Counted from the first letter of the stretch, positions 1 through 8,781 are shown. The stretch is 64,000 bases of DNA from an uncultured Lachnospiraceae bacterium (GCA_910585635.1 CAJUFE010000002.1:104421-168420), one strand, 5' to 3'. Program-made: numbers and translations. The notes: generated by a model from the letters alone, not told the origin.

Positions 1-47
1 TGGAACTGGGAAAAGGAAAACTTTTCCTTCATCGTATGTATCCCCCT

Positions 48-1373
48 TTATCGCAATTCCGGCCAATAGCCCTTGTTGGCTTCGATCATCTTGTCCAGGA
101 TCTTCCTGGCGACCTTGGCAGATGTGACCGTCTTGTTCATGGTAAAGGCTTCTAATGCTTTCTGATAAGAATTTTCAAAATAGGCGTCCACGATCAGCTT
201 TTCAGCGGCCAGCTGCTGCTGCATCATCCCCAGATGGAACTGGGGTACCTTGCCGATGACCACAGGCTCCGGACCCCATTGGCGCAGATAGCAGGGGACC
301 TCCACCATAGCATCGTTCGGCAGATCCGGGATCGATCCGTTATTCTCCACGATCACCAGATAGCGGTCTGCGTTATTGTAGGCGATGGAGCAGGCTACGT
401 CTACGATGAAATCACCGAAAGCATTGAACAGGTTCAAGTTGACCTCGTGCTTGCCGCCGCTCTCCTTGATCAGGCGGGCCTGGTCGTACATATCCTTCTC
501 CCGTCCGTCCATGACCATGTTGGCCCTGGTGTAATTAGGATCGCTGGTCTCCACGCACTCCTTCGGATACAGGTAATACTGGAGATAGGTGTTGGGCAGA
601 AATTCCGGGAAATCGGTGAGGATCTCTTTGAAGTTCTCCCAGGTGTGCTTCCAGGAGGGATCCGAGTGATGCTTGTCATGGGACGCGGCCAGGCCGAACT
701 GCATGATCTTCTCCTTCAGCTCCGGCATACGGTCCACGCCGGTCTTGTCATACAGCTTGGTCCACCAGCCAAAATGGTTCAGACCGAAGTACACCGGATC
801 TAAGTCGTTGTATTTTTCCAGACCCAGCATCTTGGCGAAGGACAGCATGATCGCCACCGGCATATCGCAGATGTTCAAGATCTTGTAGTTCTGGTACTGG
901 CGGCGGGTGGCCTCCGCTACGATCGCGGCCGGGTTCGAGTAGTTGATGATCCAGGCCTCCGGCGCATAGGTCCGGATATCGTCGATCACCTTGAACACGC
1001 CGGGGATCGAGCGGAGCCCGTAAGCCATGCCGCCTGGGCCGCAGGTCTCCTGGCCTACCACACCGAACTCTAAGGAGATCTTCTCGTCCTTCTCCCGCAT
1101 CTTTAAGCCGCCCTGACGGATCTGGGCAAAGGCGAAATCGATATCGGTGAACGCTTTCTCCGGCTCTGTGGTGGTAAAATACACGCACTCTGGGTCAAGC
1201 TTGGCGATCAGGGTCTTGCAGAGCGTATCCACCAGCTCCAGCCGGTCCGGGTCGATATCATAGAGCACCAGCTTCTTTAACGGGAACCGGTCCAGATTGC
1301 CGATCAGGCTCTGGATGATCCCTGGCGTATGACTGGAACCGCCGCCGACGATGACTACTTTAAAACCTTCCAT
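48..1373 (-). CDS. malH: 6-phospho-alpha-glucosidase, GH4 family
   Basis: The 441-residue protein is full length for glycoside hydrolase family 4, which hydrolyses phosphorylated disaccharides with NAD+ and a divalent metal in the cytoplasm. An N-terminal nucleotide fold (VIVGGGSSHTPG, residues 7-18) is followed by CDMP at 169-172 and NHFGWW at 199-204, which hold the metal-ligand Cys and His. CDMP is the signature reported for 6-phospho-alpha-glucosidases such as MalH and GlvA, while beta-specific members carry CNVP. The C-terminus ANKGYWPEL also resembles MalH. AAAGGGG lies upstream of the ATG. The gene diverges from an RpiR regulator. The substrate is probably maltose 6'-phosphate or related glucosides imported by a PTS; no PTS gene is visible here. 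Substrate is inferred, family is certain. Confidence 0.9.
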   Translation of the reverse strand: MEGFKVVIVGGGSSHTPGIIQSLIGNLDRFPLKKLVLYDIDPDRLELVDTLCKTLIAKLDPECVYFTTTEPEKAFTDIDFAFAQIRQGGLKMREKDEKISLEFGVVGQETCGPGGMAYGLRSIPGVFKVIDDIRTYAPEAWIINYSNPAAIVAEATRRQYQNYKILNICDMPVAIMLSFAKMLGLEKYNDLDPVYFGLNHFGWWTKLYDKTGVDRMPELKEKIMQFGLAASHDKHHSDPSWKHTWENFKEILTDFPEFLPNTYLQYYLYPKECVETSDPNYTRANMVMDGREKDMYDQARLIKESGGKHEVNLNLFNAFGDFIVDVACSIAYNNADRYLVIVENNGSIPDLPNDAMVEVPCYLRQWGPEPVVIGKVPQFHLGMMQQQLAAEKLIVDAYFENSYQKALEAFTMNKTVTSAKVARKILDKMIEANKGYWPELR

Positions 1374-1402
1374 AAGAAAATACCCCTTTCCAATACTTTT
1401 TG

Positions 1403-1431
1403 TTGCGCGCGCTTTTTTTTACCGTTATAAT
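1403..1431 (+). promoter_or_regulatory. Sigma-A promoter of the rpiR-type gene
   Basis: TTGCGC, a 17-base spacer and a perfect TATAAT lie about 120 bases upstream of the chosen start at 1550. The fit to the housekeeping consensus is good. Confidence 0.6.
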
Positions 1432-1513
1432 AACTATCATCACTATAAACCATCTGTATCCTTTTGTGAATAGTTTTGGAACGTTCTGGAAGGATGTGCA
1501 GGGGTTGGAATAT

Positions 1514-1537
1514 TTCCACAATGTGAAACAAATTTCA
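1514..1537. promoter_or_regulatory. Candidate RpiR operator
   Basis: Two overlapping inverted repeats sit between the promoter and the start codon: TTcCACAATGTGaAA (1514-1528) and TGAAAcaaaTTTCA (1524-1537). They lie just before the ribosome binding site, in the region shared with the divergent glucosidase gene. Binding by the adjacent RpiR protein is inferred from position and symmetry. Confidence 0.4.
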
Positions 1538-1549
1538 GGAGAAACTGCT

Positions 1550-2311
1550 ATGGATTTTTACAACAGGATCGCAAAAAATACCCATCAGCTGAGTAAAAGT
1601 GACAATGAGATCTTATCGTACTGTATCCGGAACAACCAGAAGCTTGCCCGGATGAAGGTGCGGGAGGTGGCGGAGGCGCTGTACACCTCGCCGGCCTCGG
1701 TGATCCGTTTCTGCAAGAAGCTGGGGTTCAGCGGCTTCGCGGAGTTCAAGGCCAGCCTGAAGGTGGAGCTCTCCCAGGACCGCAAGGGCGAAGGCTGGGA
1801 GGATGGCCATTCCACAGATTTCATCAAAGATGTCCATAAGACCCTCCAGCTGATCTCGGAGGAGACCATCGATCAGCTTTTAGAAAGGATCCACCGAAGC
1901 CGCCGTGTGGATTTCTATGCGGCCGGCAGCAGCCGGACCGTGGCGGCGGAATTTGTCAAGCGCCTGCAGATCATCGGAAAACCGGCCTTCTGGTATGACG
2001 ACAGCTCTCTGATGAACATCAGCGCCAAGCAGTCCACAAAGGAGGACCTGGTGATCGCCATATCCGTATCCGGCGAGACCAGCCTGGTGATCGCCGCCGC
2101 CAATATGGCCAAGAGCCGCGGCGCCTTCATCCTGTCGATCACGGACCTTGGGAGCAACACCTTGAGCGATATGGCCGATGAAACGATCTATGTCCACTCC
2201 ACCTACTTTACGAAAGCCGACATCAAGATCCGCTCACGGGTCCAGATGCTCTTAGTCTGTGAATACATGTTCTTCCGCTACCTGCAGGCCTATGGATGCT
2301 ATGAGCAGTGA
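1550..2311 (+). CDS. RpiR/MurR family transcriptional regulator
   Basis: The 253-residue protein has an N-terminal helix-turn-helix (about residues 20-65; MKVREVAEALYTSPASVIRF) and a C-terminal SIS sugar-phosphate-binding domain (AAGSSRTVAAEF, then SVSGETSLV). The open frame extends upstream to 1400, but the ATG at 1550 has GGAG eight bases before it and gives a normal RpiR N-terminus, while the longer form would add an untypical hydrophobic stretch. It is divergent from the GH4 phospho-glucosidase and is probably its sugar-phosphate-responsive regulator. The ligand is inferred, perhaps maltose 6'-phosphate or glucose 6-phosphate. Confidence 0.85.
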   Translation: MDFYNRIAKNTHQLSKSDNEILSYCIRNNQKLARMKVREVAEALYTSPASVIRFCKKLGFSGFAEFKASLKVELSQDRKGEGWEDGHSTDFIKDVHKTLQLISEETIDQLLERIHRSRRVDFYAAGSSRTVAAEFVKRLQIIGKPAFWYDDSSLMNISAKQSTKEDLVIAISVSGETSLVIAAANMAKSRGAFILSITDLGSNTLSDMADETIYVHSTYFTKADIKIRSRVQMLLVCEYMFFRYLQAYGCYEQ

Positions 2312-2682
2312 GCCTGCGGGCCGTAAGGGAGCCTGTCCGCGGCTGCCTCCGCGGCTGCCTCTGCGGCAGCAGACATCGTATATGCCGAAAGGTCCATCCA
2401 CAGCAGTCAGTCCATGGGACTGGCTGTTTTTTGTCCGATCTTATCTGATCTTATCTGATCTTGACATAAAAAGCACCGATCTTTACATTTTTATGGCGAT
2501 CTTCCACGATCCTGCTATCCTATCCTTATCGATAGCGGCCGCTATAAGATCAAAACCCCCGCGGCATTGCCCGATAAAGCGGGGCAGGCCCCGCCAGATG
2601 CTCGTGCCTGCACGGCACTTTGCCGAAGGCGTGCAGAGCAGGCTCATTGCCCGCGGAGATCAAAAGATAACGGAGGGATGTC
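2312..2682 (+). promoter_or_regulatory. Leader of the molybdenum hydroxylase operon
   Basis: This 371-base gap holds no convincing gene. It begins with a 12-base tandem repeat (CCGCGGCTGCCT-like, near 2335-2370). GATCTT then recurs at 2437, 2447, 2457, 2478 and 2498, spaced by about one or two helical turns. A possible promoter TTGACA (2461-2466), 17 bases, TACATT (2484-2489) lies within this array. The arrangement suggests a regulator-binding array over the promoter; no regulator is identified. Confidence 0.45.
2579..2652. repeat. Dispersed repeat, family C, copy 1
   Basis: A GC-rich palindromic segment (GCGGGGCaGGCCCCGC, then CTGCACG paired with CGTGCAG) ends in CCGAAGGCGTGCAGAGCAGG. A very similar CCGAAGGCGCACAGAGCAGG occurs near 56160-56180, again shortly before a ribosome binding site. 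Confidence 0.45.
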
Positions 2683-5460
2683 ATGAGTTACACGTTTCGA
2701 GTCAATGGACAGACGGTCACGGCAGAAGACGGCGAGAAAAGCCTGCTCCGCTTCTTGCGTGAGGATCTGAAGCTTTTCGGCGCCAAAGATGGGTGCAGCA
2801 AGGGACAGTGCGGCACCTGTACCGTGATCGTGGATAAAAAGGCGGTCCGCTCCTGCACGCGGAAGGTCCGTATGCTGGAGGGCGCCGAGGTGGAGACGAT
2901 CGAAGGGATCTGGGACGGCAGGACGCTGCATCCGATCCAGACCGCTTTCTTAAGGACACACGCCTATCAATGCGGCTTCTGTACTCCCGGGGTCATCATG
3001 GCGGTGAAAGCCTTACTGGATGCCAACCCTCATCCCACAGATGAGGAGATCAAAAAGGCCCTGCAGTATAACCTGTGCCGGTGTACCGGTTACAAACAGA
3101 TCCTGGAGGCCGTCCATGTGGCGGTCCAGATCATGGACGGAGAGCTCCCCAACCGGGTGGAGAACGGCTTAGGCTGGGTAGGTGAGAGCCCCGCCACCAA
3201 GCATGGGATCGAGCGGGTCACCGGCTCCCTGCTCTTTGCCGACGATATGAAGCCGGAGGGCGAGCTGGAAGGCCGGTTACTCTTCGCGGCCTACCCCCAT
3301 GCTAAGATCCTGTGGATCGATGTATCTGAGGCAGAGGCCATGCCCGGGGTGGTAAAGGTCTTGACCCACAAGGATATCCCCGGCCATAAATATTTCTCTG
3401 AAGCCGAATATCCCCAGCAGATCCTGGCGATCGACAAAGTCCGCTATATCGGCGACCCGGTGGCCGTGGTATTTGCCGAGACAGGCGACTTAGCCTACAA
3501 GGCCATGGAGCGCATCCATGTGGAGTATGAGCCTCTCCCGGTCCTCTCCACCATCGAAGCCGCCATCGCGCCGGATGCGGTCCGGGTCCACGAGGGATGG
3601 CCCAACCTTTACTCTACCCAGAAGATCCACAAGGGGAACTATGAGAAGGGCTTCGCGGAATGTGACTATATCGTAGAAAGTGATTTTGAGACAAAAGCGA
3701 TCGACCACGCCGTGATGGAGCTGTGCGCCTCCCATGCCGAGATCGGAAAGGACGGCCGGGTGACCCTGTACGGCACCTGCCAGAGCTACCCGAAGGTACC
3801 CGCGGAGGTGGCCGCCGCGCTGGCGATCGACCAGAAGGAGCTCCATTACATCAACCGTCCCATCGGAGGCGGCTTCGGGGGACGGGAGGACTGCACCACC
3901 CATATCTACGCGGCCCTGGGCGCCCAGATCTTAAAGCGCCCGGTGCGGGTGGTCTATACCCGGGAGGAGATGCTGGCGAACCAGCCGAAAAAGCACCCCT
4001 TCAAGTTCCATTATAAGGTGGGTGCCACCAAGGACGGCACCTTAAAGGCATTGACCTGCAAGGCCTACTGCGACACCGGCGCATACAACTGCACCGGCGA
4101 CCTGGTGGCCCGGTTCGCGGCGGTCATGGGCTCCGGCCCCTACAATATCCCCAACGTGGATATCGAGATCTCCGCCGTGTTCACCAACAATGTGCTGGGC
4201 GGCGCCTTCCGTGGCTACGGCTCCACCCAGACCACGGCAGCCCTGGCTCCTCTCTTAGACGAGCTGGCCGAAAAATGCGGCATGAGCGGCCACGACTTCC
4301 TGGTAAAGAATTGTCTCCATGTAGGGGAGAAGACCACCGCCGGACAGATCATCGAGTACAGCTGCGGCTTCGAGGAAGCCTTGAACGCGGTCTACAAGGC
4401 CTTCGAGGCCGACGGCGGCAAACCTGCCCCCTCCGGCCCCAACAAAAAGGTAGGCGTGGGCTACTCCGGATGCTATAAGAACGCCGGCTACGGCACCGGG
4501 ATCCCGGACGGGATCGGCGCGGGGATCCGGCTGACAAAGGAAGGGCGCTTTGAGGTGCTCCCAGGCAGCAACGAGTGCGGACAGGGCAGTGACACCGTCA
4601 TCTGCCAGATCGCGGCCCAGGCCCTGAAGATCCCCTATGACGCGATCGACGTGGCCCTCCACGACAGTGACACGGTCCCCTACACCACCGGCAGCAGCAA
4701 TGCCTCCCGCACCACCTACAATGCAGGCAACGCCATCTTAGGCGCGATCGGGAAGTTCCGCAAGACCATGGCCGCCTTCACCGCCGAGCATTTTGACGGG
4801 GACGCCACCTTCCTGGAGATCGGAGAGGAGGGCATGTACGATGTCCGGGCGGACCGGGACTATCTGATCTCCTATCAGCAGATCGCGAAGAAAGCGGCTG
4901 ACATGGGCGTAGAGCTGCGGGATGACTACTATTTCCTGGATATCCCGGCCAATGTCCCCCTAGCCAGCGCGGACAATGACGCCAACGGGCGTGATAACCG
5001 GATCTTCACCACCTATCTCTTCAATGCCCAGATCGCCGTGGTGGAGGTGGATACCACCACCGGCGCTGTCCAGGTGTTAAAGATGTACGCCGCCAGCGAC
5101 TGCGGCCACGCGGTGAACCCGGCTCTGGTGGACGGCCAGATCTACGGCGGCATCATGCAGGGCTTAGGCTACGCCCTGTCCGAGAAGGTGGATATGGAGG
5201 ACAGCTATATCAAGACCAAGGGCCTGCGGGGCTTAGGGGTCCCCACGATCAAGGAGATGCCCGAGATGACCTCCATCCCGATCGAGGAAGGCCATCCCTA
5301 CGGCCCCTACGGAGCCAAAGGCTTTGCCGAGGGCGCTAATAACGGCGCGGCCCCGGCCATCGAAAACGCGGTCTATAATGCCGTGGGTGTACGGGTGAAG
5401 ACACTGCCGATCGAAAAGGCGGCTCTCTTAGCCGCGATCCAGGCAAAGGAGGCAGGATGA
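2683..5460 (+). CDS. Molybdenum hydroxylase, fused [2Fe-2S] and molybdopterin domains
   Basis: This 925-residue member of the xanthine dehydrogenase/aldehyde oxidoreductase family oxidises an aldehyde or heterocycle with water-derived oxygen. Residues 1-150 carry two [2Fe-2S] domains: the plant-ferredoxin type (C38, C43, C46, C58) and the CGFC...CRC type (C97, C100, C132, C134). The rest is the molybdopterin domain with GGGFGGRED near residue 395. GAKGFAEG near residue 880 supplies the catalytic Glu. No FAD subunit is present, so the layout matches MOP-type aldehyde oxidoreductase and also selenium-dependent xanthine dehydrogenases. GGAGGG precedes the ATG. The stop overlaps the next gene's start by four bases, giving translational coupling to an AceTr-like membrane protein. 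An aldehyde substrate is therefore attractive but unproven. Confidence 0.8.
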   Translation: MSYTFRVNGQTVTAEDGEKSLLRFLREDLKLFGAKDGCSKGQCGTCTVIVDKKAVRSCTRKVRMLEGAEVETIEGIWDGRTLHPIQTAFLRTHAYQCGFCTPGVIMAVKALLDANPHPTDEEIKKALQYNLCRCTGYKQILEAVHVAVQIMDGELPNRVENGLGWVGESPATKHGIERVTGSLLFADDMKPEGELEGRLLFAAYPHAKILWIDVSEAEAMPGVVKVLTHKDIPGHKYFSEAEYPQQILAIDKVRYIGDPVAVVFAETGDLAYKAMERIHVEYEPLPVLSTIEAAIAPDAVRVHEGWPNLYSTQKIHKGNYEKGFAECDYIVESDFETKAIDHAVMELCASHAEIGKDGRVTLYGTCQSYPKVPAEVAAALAIDQKELHYINRPIGGGFGGREDCTTHIYAALGAQILKRPVRVVYTREEMLANQPKKHPFKFHYKVGATKDGTLKALTCKAYCDTGAYNCTGDLVARFAAVMGSGPYNIPNVDIEISAVFTNNVLGGAFRGYGSTQTTAALAPLLDELAEKCGMSGHDFLVKNCLHVGEKTTAGQIIEYSCGFEEALNAVYKAFEADGGKPAPSGPNKKVGVGYSGCYKNAGYGTGIPDGIGAGIRLTKEGRFEVLPGSNECGQGSDTVICQIAAQALKIPYDAIDVALHDSDTVPYTTGSSNASRTTYNAGNAILGAIGKFRKTMAAFTAEHFDGDATFLEIGEEGMYDVRADRDYLISYQQIAKKAADMGVELRDDYYFLDIPANVPLASADNDANGRDNRIFTTYLFNAQIAVVEVDTTTGAVQVLKMYAASDCGHAVNPALVDGQIYGGIMQGLGYALSEKVDMEDSYIKTKGLRGLGVPTIKEMPEMTSIPIEEGHPYGPYGAKGFAEGANNGAAPAIENAVYNAVGVRVKTLPIEKAALLAAIQAKEAG

Positions 5461-6131
5461 TGGGAGAGATCCGGGAAAAGCCACAAGAGAAGAAGATAGA
5501 AACAATGGCGGACGAGATGGCCGACGCCAAAAAAGAGATCACCGTAAAAGGGATCTATAATGCGGATGTAGGCCCTGGCATGAGCGTTGCTTATGCGCTG
5601 CTGTGCCTGCCCTTCTGGGTCAATGCCATGGGATGGGGCAATACCGCAGGCTTTGCCTTATCAATGGGGATGATCCAGATCGGATATTTCATCATGTATA
5701 TGGTCTGCGGCATGTATTTCTTAAAGCTGGGGAACCAGGTATCCGGCGGCATCTATGTGGTGTTCGCGGCGGCCTTCGGGCTTTTCGGCGGGATCGGCAA
5801 CATCAGCTCCGCCGTCTGTCCGGTGCTGGGTATCCAGTACGATCCCATGCTGGTATCCGTGTGCTTCACCGCGGCGGGCCTGTACCTTTTAGCGATCCTC
5901 CCCTGTGTCAGCTACGCCAGCAAGCTGGACTTCCTGAACCTGCTGGGCGCGGGCGCAGGCGTGACCGCCTTCGGGCTGGCGGGCTTCGGGATCTTGCCCG
6001 CCGTGTTCAGTAAGGTCGGCGGGTGGGGGATCCTGGTCAGCGGCCTGACCTCCTATTACCTGGGGATTGCCGGCCATCTGAAGAACGCGGGGATCGAACT
6101 TTCCGGCGGTGAACCATTTTTCAAGAAATGA
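5457..6131 (+). CDS. AceTr (GPR1/FUN34/YaaH)-like six-helix membrane protein
   Basis: The 224-residue integral membrane protein has a charged cytoplasmic N-terminus of about 40 residues, then about six hydrophobic segments rich in Gly and small residues. Size and layout fit the acetate/succinate uptake channel family YaaH/SatP, although the hallmark motifs are weak. AAAGGAGG lies just before the ATG, and the ATG overlaps the stop of the upstream hydroxylase (ATGA), so the two are one translation-coupled unit. Exporting or importing the short carboxylate made by the hydroxylase would make sense. The family call is moderate; the substrate is inferred. Confidence 0.55.
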   Translation: MMGEIREKPQEKKIETMADEMADAKKEITVKGIYNADVGPGMSVAYALLCLPFWVNAMGWGNTAGFALSMGMIQIGYFIMYMVCGMYFLKLGNQVSGGIYVVFAAAFGLFGGIGNISSAVCPVLGIQYDPMLVSVCFTAAGLYLLAILPCVSYASKLDFLNLLGAGAGVTAFGLAGFGILPAVFSKVGGWGILVSGLTSYYLGIAGHLKNAGIELSGGEPFFKK

Positions 6132-6236
6132 TATAGCCGGTTTTATACGAGTTTTATGCGGGTCTTAGATGGGTTTTATATGGAACCTTATAAGGGTCTT
6201 ATGCAGGTTTCAGATAGGTTTTAAGCGGACCCTGCA
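6131..6236. repeat. Degenerate GGTTTTATA-type short repeats
   Basis: Immediately after the stop codon, variants of GGTTTTATA or GGTCTTATG recur about every 10 to 20 bases for about 100 bases. No gene fits here. The origin is unknown, possibly slippage. Confidence 0.35.
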
Positions 6237-6324
6237 CCAAAGGAAGGACTATCACAAAACCGACAGGACTTAATGGAGTGGGCTGGGACAGAGTATCTCT
6301 CACATAAAGACGGTTCTGTGAAAG

Positions 6325-6358
6325 GGGCTGGAGACGATCATCGGTCGCTCTCCAGCCC
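6325..6358. terminator. Bidirectional hairpin terminator
   Basis: GGGCTGGAGA (6325-6334) pairs with TCTCCAGCCC (6349-6358) and is followed by a T-containing run on plus. It lies between convergent genes, and the stop codon of the minus-strand regulator falls in its loop. Confidence 0.65.
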
Positions 6359-7072
6359 TTTCCCGTATCTCCCCAGATAGCGCATGAACGCTTCTTTAAA
6401 TTCTTTATTCTTGCTCCGGCTCACCGGGATCCGCTCCCCATTGGACAGCCGCACATCCCTTCCTGTGATCTCAAAGCAATGGTCCATATTGACCAGATAG
6501 CTCTGATGGCATCGAAAGAAGGTCCGCAATCGAAGATCTTCCTCAAGGGTGCTCAGTTTTCCATAGAAGACGAACTCGGTCCGGTCCGCCCGCAGCCGTA
6601 CGGTCCTGCCCGTACTCTCAAAATACAGGATATCCCGTACCGAGACCGCGAACACGGAACTGTTCATGGATACGGTGTACCGATCCTTCAAGATCTCATC
6701 CGCTTTCTGCACCGCCTTCTGGATATAAGAGGCAAAATCCGCTTTTTTCAATGGCTTTGACAGGAAGATCAGCGGTTCCGCGGTAAAACAGGAAAATACA
6801 TTTTTGCTGTGTACGGAGATGAACAAGATCACCACGTTCCGGTCGATCTGCCGCAGCCGCTTCGCGATCTCGATCCCATCGGTCCTGCCCAATTCCACAT
6901 CAAATATGGCGATATCGTACAGCCCCTGCTCCATATGGAACAAGACCTGTTCGCCGGCCATAAATTCCGACAGCTGGTAGGCCTGCCCCATCTCATCAAA
7001 GATCGCATCCAACTGGCCCTTTATCCAGATACGGTCCTGTTCGCTATCCTCACATAATAATATCCGATACAC
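6338..7072 (-). CDS. LytTR-type response regulator
   Basis: A receiver domain (residues 1-125: LLCEDSEQD at the N-terminus, phospho-acceptor Asp near residue 58 in AIFDVELG, conserved Lys in LSKPLKK) is joined to a C-terminal LytTR DNA-binding domain (about 140-240; FFRCHQSYLVNMDH). I place the start at the GTG at 7072 because GGTGGGGG sits upstream; the frame opens at another GTG at 7084. The kinase at 7486 is divergent and of the GHKL/AgrC type that pairs with LytTR regulators. An inverted repeat at 7119-7158 could be its own control site. Targets are unknown. Confidence 0.85.
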   Translation of the reverse strand: MYRILLCEDSEQDRIWIKGQLDAIFDEMGQAYQLSEFMAGEQVLFHMEQGLYDIAIFDVELGRTDGIEIAKRLRQIDRNVVILFISVHSKNVFSCFTAEPLIFLSKPLKKADFASYIQKAVQKADEILKDRYTVSMNSSVFAVSVRDILYFESTGRTVRLRADRTEFVFYGKLSTLEEDLRLRTFFRCHQSYLVNMDHCFEITGRDVRLSNGERIPVSRSKNKEFKEAFMRYLGRYGKGLESDR

Positions 7073-7118
7073 AAAGACCCCCACCTTTTCGATGAACGTG
7101 ATAGCATCCCTATCTTAA

Positions 7119-7158
7119 TTTTACACATCCTTTCGCAAAAGATCCTGCGGATGTAAAA
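7119..7158. promoter_or_regulatory. Inverted repeat upstream of the LytTR gene
   Basis: TTTTACACATCC (7119-7130) faces GGATGTAAAA (7149-7158) about 50 bases upstream of the regulator start. It may be an autoregulatory site or a small hairpin in the leader. Confidence 0.35.
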
Positions 7159-7190
7159 ATCGGTCGTTATTTTGTAAAAGACAGCTTGTT

Positions 7191-7235
7191 GCAGCCATGT
7201 CGGCCTATCGCGGATCTATCGCCGAGACATGCTGC
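7191..7235. repeat. Imperfect palindrome between the two-component genes
   Basis: GCAGCcATGTCGGC faces GCCgaGACATGCTGC across a 17-base loop. It lies in the 413-base divergent intergenic region, which otherwise holds only the features listed and no gene. Confidence 0.35.
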
Positions 7236-7318
7236 AGGCGGTCCGGTCCCTTTTCATGGGTTGACCAGAGAGCCTGTTCCTTTTCACACCCACGCCAGGG
7301 AGTCTTGCTGCATAGAGA

Positions 7319-7360
7319 TGTGGCAACGGGTCCGCTCCGTGAGCCCTGGTGTTGTGGCTG
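7319..7360. repeat. Dispersed repeat family B, partial copy
   Basis: GCAACGGGTCCGCTCCG is shared with the full-length family B element near 58865. The following bases diverge. It looks like a decayed remnant. Confidence 0.35.
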
Positions 7361-7365
7361 AACGA

Positions 7366-7394
7366 TTGAAAGTTCTTCGGACATGGTCTATAAT
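7366..7394 (+). promoter_or_regulatory. Sigma-A promoter of the GHKL kinase gene
   Basis: TTGAAA, a 17-base spacer and a perfect TATAAT lie about 90 bases upstream of the kinase start. Confidence 0.7.
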
Positions 7395-7485
7395 GATAGC
7401 GAAGATCCACTAAAAAGGCTCCGTTTTTGCAAAGTCCTGCAATACGATCCGCAGGCCCACTCCTCCAGAGAAAGAAGGTATCCCC

Positions 7486-8781
7486 ATGCTCCTGGCGTTC
7501 TCATCTGCACTGCTGCTGGCGGCAGCGTCCTGTTTCCAGATCCCGCTGTACATCCCATTCCGAAGATGGGGGGCCAGTGTCTGCTTTGTCTATCTGTCTG
7601 TAGGTTTTATGGCTGTAGCGGCTTTTTCCCCCGGCGCCAGCGCAGGTGCAGCGGCTCCGCCGTTCCTTTTATCTGTCTGTATGGGGCTGTTCTGTGCCGG
7701 AGGCTGTATCCTGGGGCTGCGTTTATGTGAGACCCACTTTTTTTGTGGTGTGTATAATATCGCGATCCAGCTGGCGGTCAACCTGTTCGCTCTTTACTGG
7801 GGACGGGCGCTCTATGTGGCGGACTGCTATCCACTGTTTAGCTGCACCCTTGGCGCCCTCCTTCCCCTTGGGATCATCGAAGGGGTCTGGTGCCTGTGCA
7901 TGTATTTCCTGCGCCGGTCGGCCTGGGTCATCATGCCCCAGCCGGACCGCTATTATAAATGGCCCATGGCCTTTACTCTGGGGGACCTGCTCTTTATCAT
8001 GATCTGCTGGATCTTTCCCCGGCAGGACCCTCTCCTGGTCAGCATCTGCTTTCTCTCTGTCCTGGTCTTGACCCTGTACAGCATCTATCTGCCGCAGCTG
8101 ATCATCCGGGAGCAGCAGCAGACCCAGATGATCCGTGTCCAACAGAAGGCCCAGCAGGACTATATCCTGACATACCTGCGCTATGAGCATGAGCTGCGCA
8201 CCATGCACCATGACATCCGGCATCTCCTCACCACGATCGAGGCCCTGCTGGAAAAAAACGAACAGGCCCAGGCGCAAAAGCTGACCAACTCCTTTCGCCG
8301 ATCCTTCTCCCAGAGAGCGCCCATGCAGTTTTGCGACAACCTTTTGATCAATGCGATCCTGCATAACCACCAGGAGCATCTGCAGACATTAGGCGTCCCC
8401 TTTAAGGTCCAGATCCGACTGCCCGATCCGGTCCAGATCGAAGACCTGGATCTGACCATCATCCTGCAGAACATCTTGAGCAATGCCCTGGAGTATTGCC
8501 AGAGCATCAAGAAGCAGGAGCGTGACGGGCTCAGCGTCTGCTTTACCCTTTATACCGCCCAGCAGCATCTGTGCATCCAATGCACCAACCCTCTGCGCAC
8601 CCCGCTCCAGGTCCAGGATACCCGGATCCTCTCCTCCAGATCCGCCGAGCCGGGCGGGCACGGGATCGGGCTGGAGAGCGTACGGAGCACTGTAAAAAAA
8701 TACCGGGGGACTGTAGACATCTCCACCGACGGCGGGCAGTTCCGGATCATGGTGGCCCTGGCCAACAAAAACCTCACGTAA
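7486..8781 (+). CDS. GHKL-type membrane sensor histidine kinase
   Basis: The 431-residue protein has about six hydrophobic helices in residues 1-205, a coiled linker (REQQQTQMIRVQQK), a phospho-acceptor region MHHDIRH (His near 242) and a GHKL ATPase domain with QNILSNALEY (N box, near 328) and GGHGIGLES (G box, near 390). This is the AgrC-like class that senses peptides or membrane signals and phosphorylates a LytTR partner, here the divergent gene ending at 6338. AGAAGG precedes the ATG. The stop codon abuts a dispersed repeat at 8781. The ligand is unknown and no peptide precursor gene was found next to it. Confidence 0.85.
   Translation: MLLAFSSALLLAAASCFQIPLYIPFRRWGASVCFVYLSVGFMAVAAFSPGASAGAAAPPFLLSVCMGLFCAGGCILGLRLCETHFFCGVYNIAIQLAVNLFALYWGRALYVADCYPLFSCTLGALLPLGIIEGVWCLCMYFLRRSAWVIMPQPDRYYKWPMAFTLGDLLFIMICWIFPRQDPLLVSICFLSVLVLTLYSIYLPQLIIREQQQTQMIRVQQKAQQDYILTYLRYEHELRTMHHDIRHLLTTIEALLEKNEQAQAQKLTNSFRRSFSQRAPMQFCDNLLINAILHNHQEHLQTLGVPFKVQIRLPDPVQIEDLDLTIILQNILSNALEYCQSIKKQERDGLSVCFTLYTAQQHLCIQCTNPLRTPLQVQDTRILSSRSAEPGGHGIGLESVRSTVKKYRGTVDISTDGGQFRIMVALANKNLT

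Noticed and set aside
234..803. Long open frames opposite or overlapping the glucosidase gene and most other genes
   Set aside because: They lack ribosome binding sites, show no domains, and follow from GC-rich third positions of the real genes. The tandem repeats in multiples of three also keep several frames open.
1400..1549. Upstream extension of the rpiR-type gene
   Set aside because: The extension overlaps the promoter and operator region, and the ATG at 1550 has the proper site.
2683..5460. Firm assignment as xanthine dehydrogenase
   Set aside because: The fused FAD-free layout also fits aldehyde oxidoreductases, and no purine-catabolism gene is nearby, so only the superfamily is stated.
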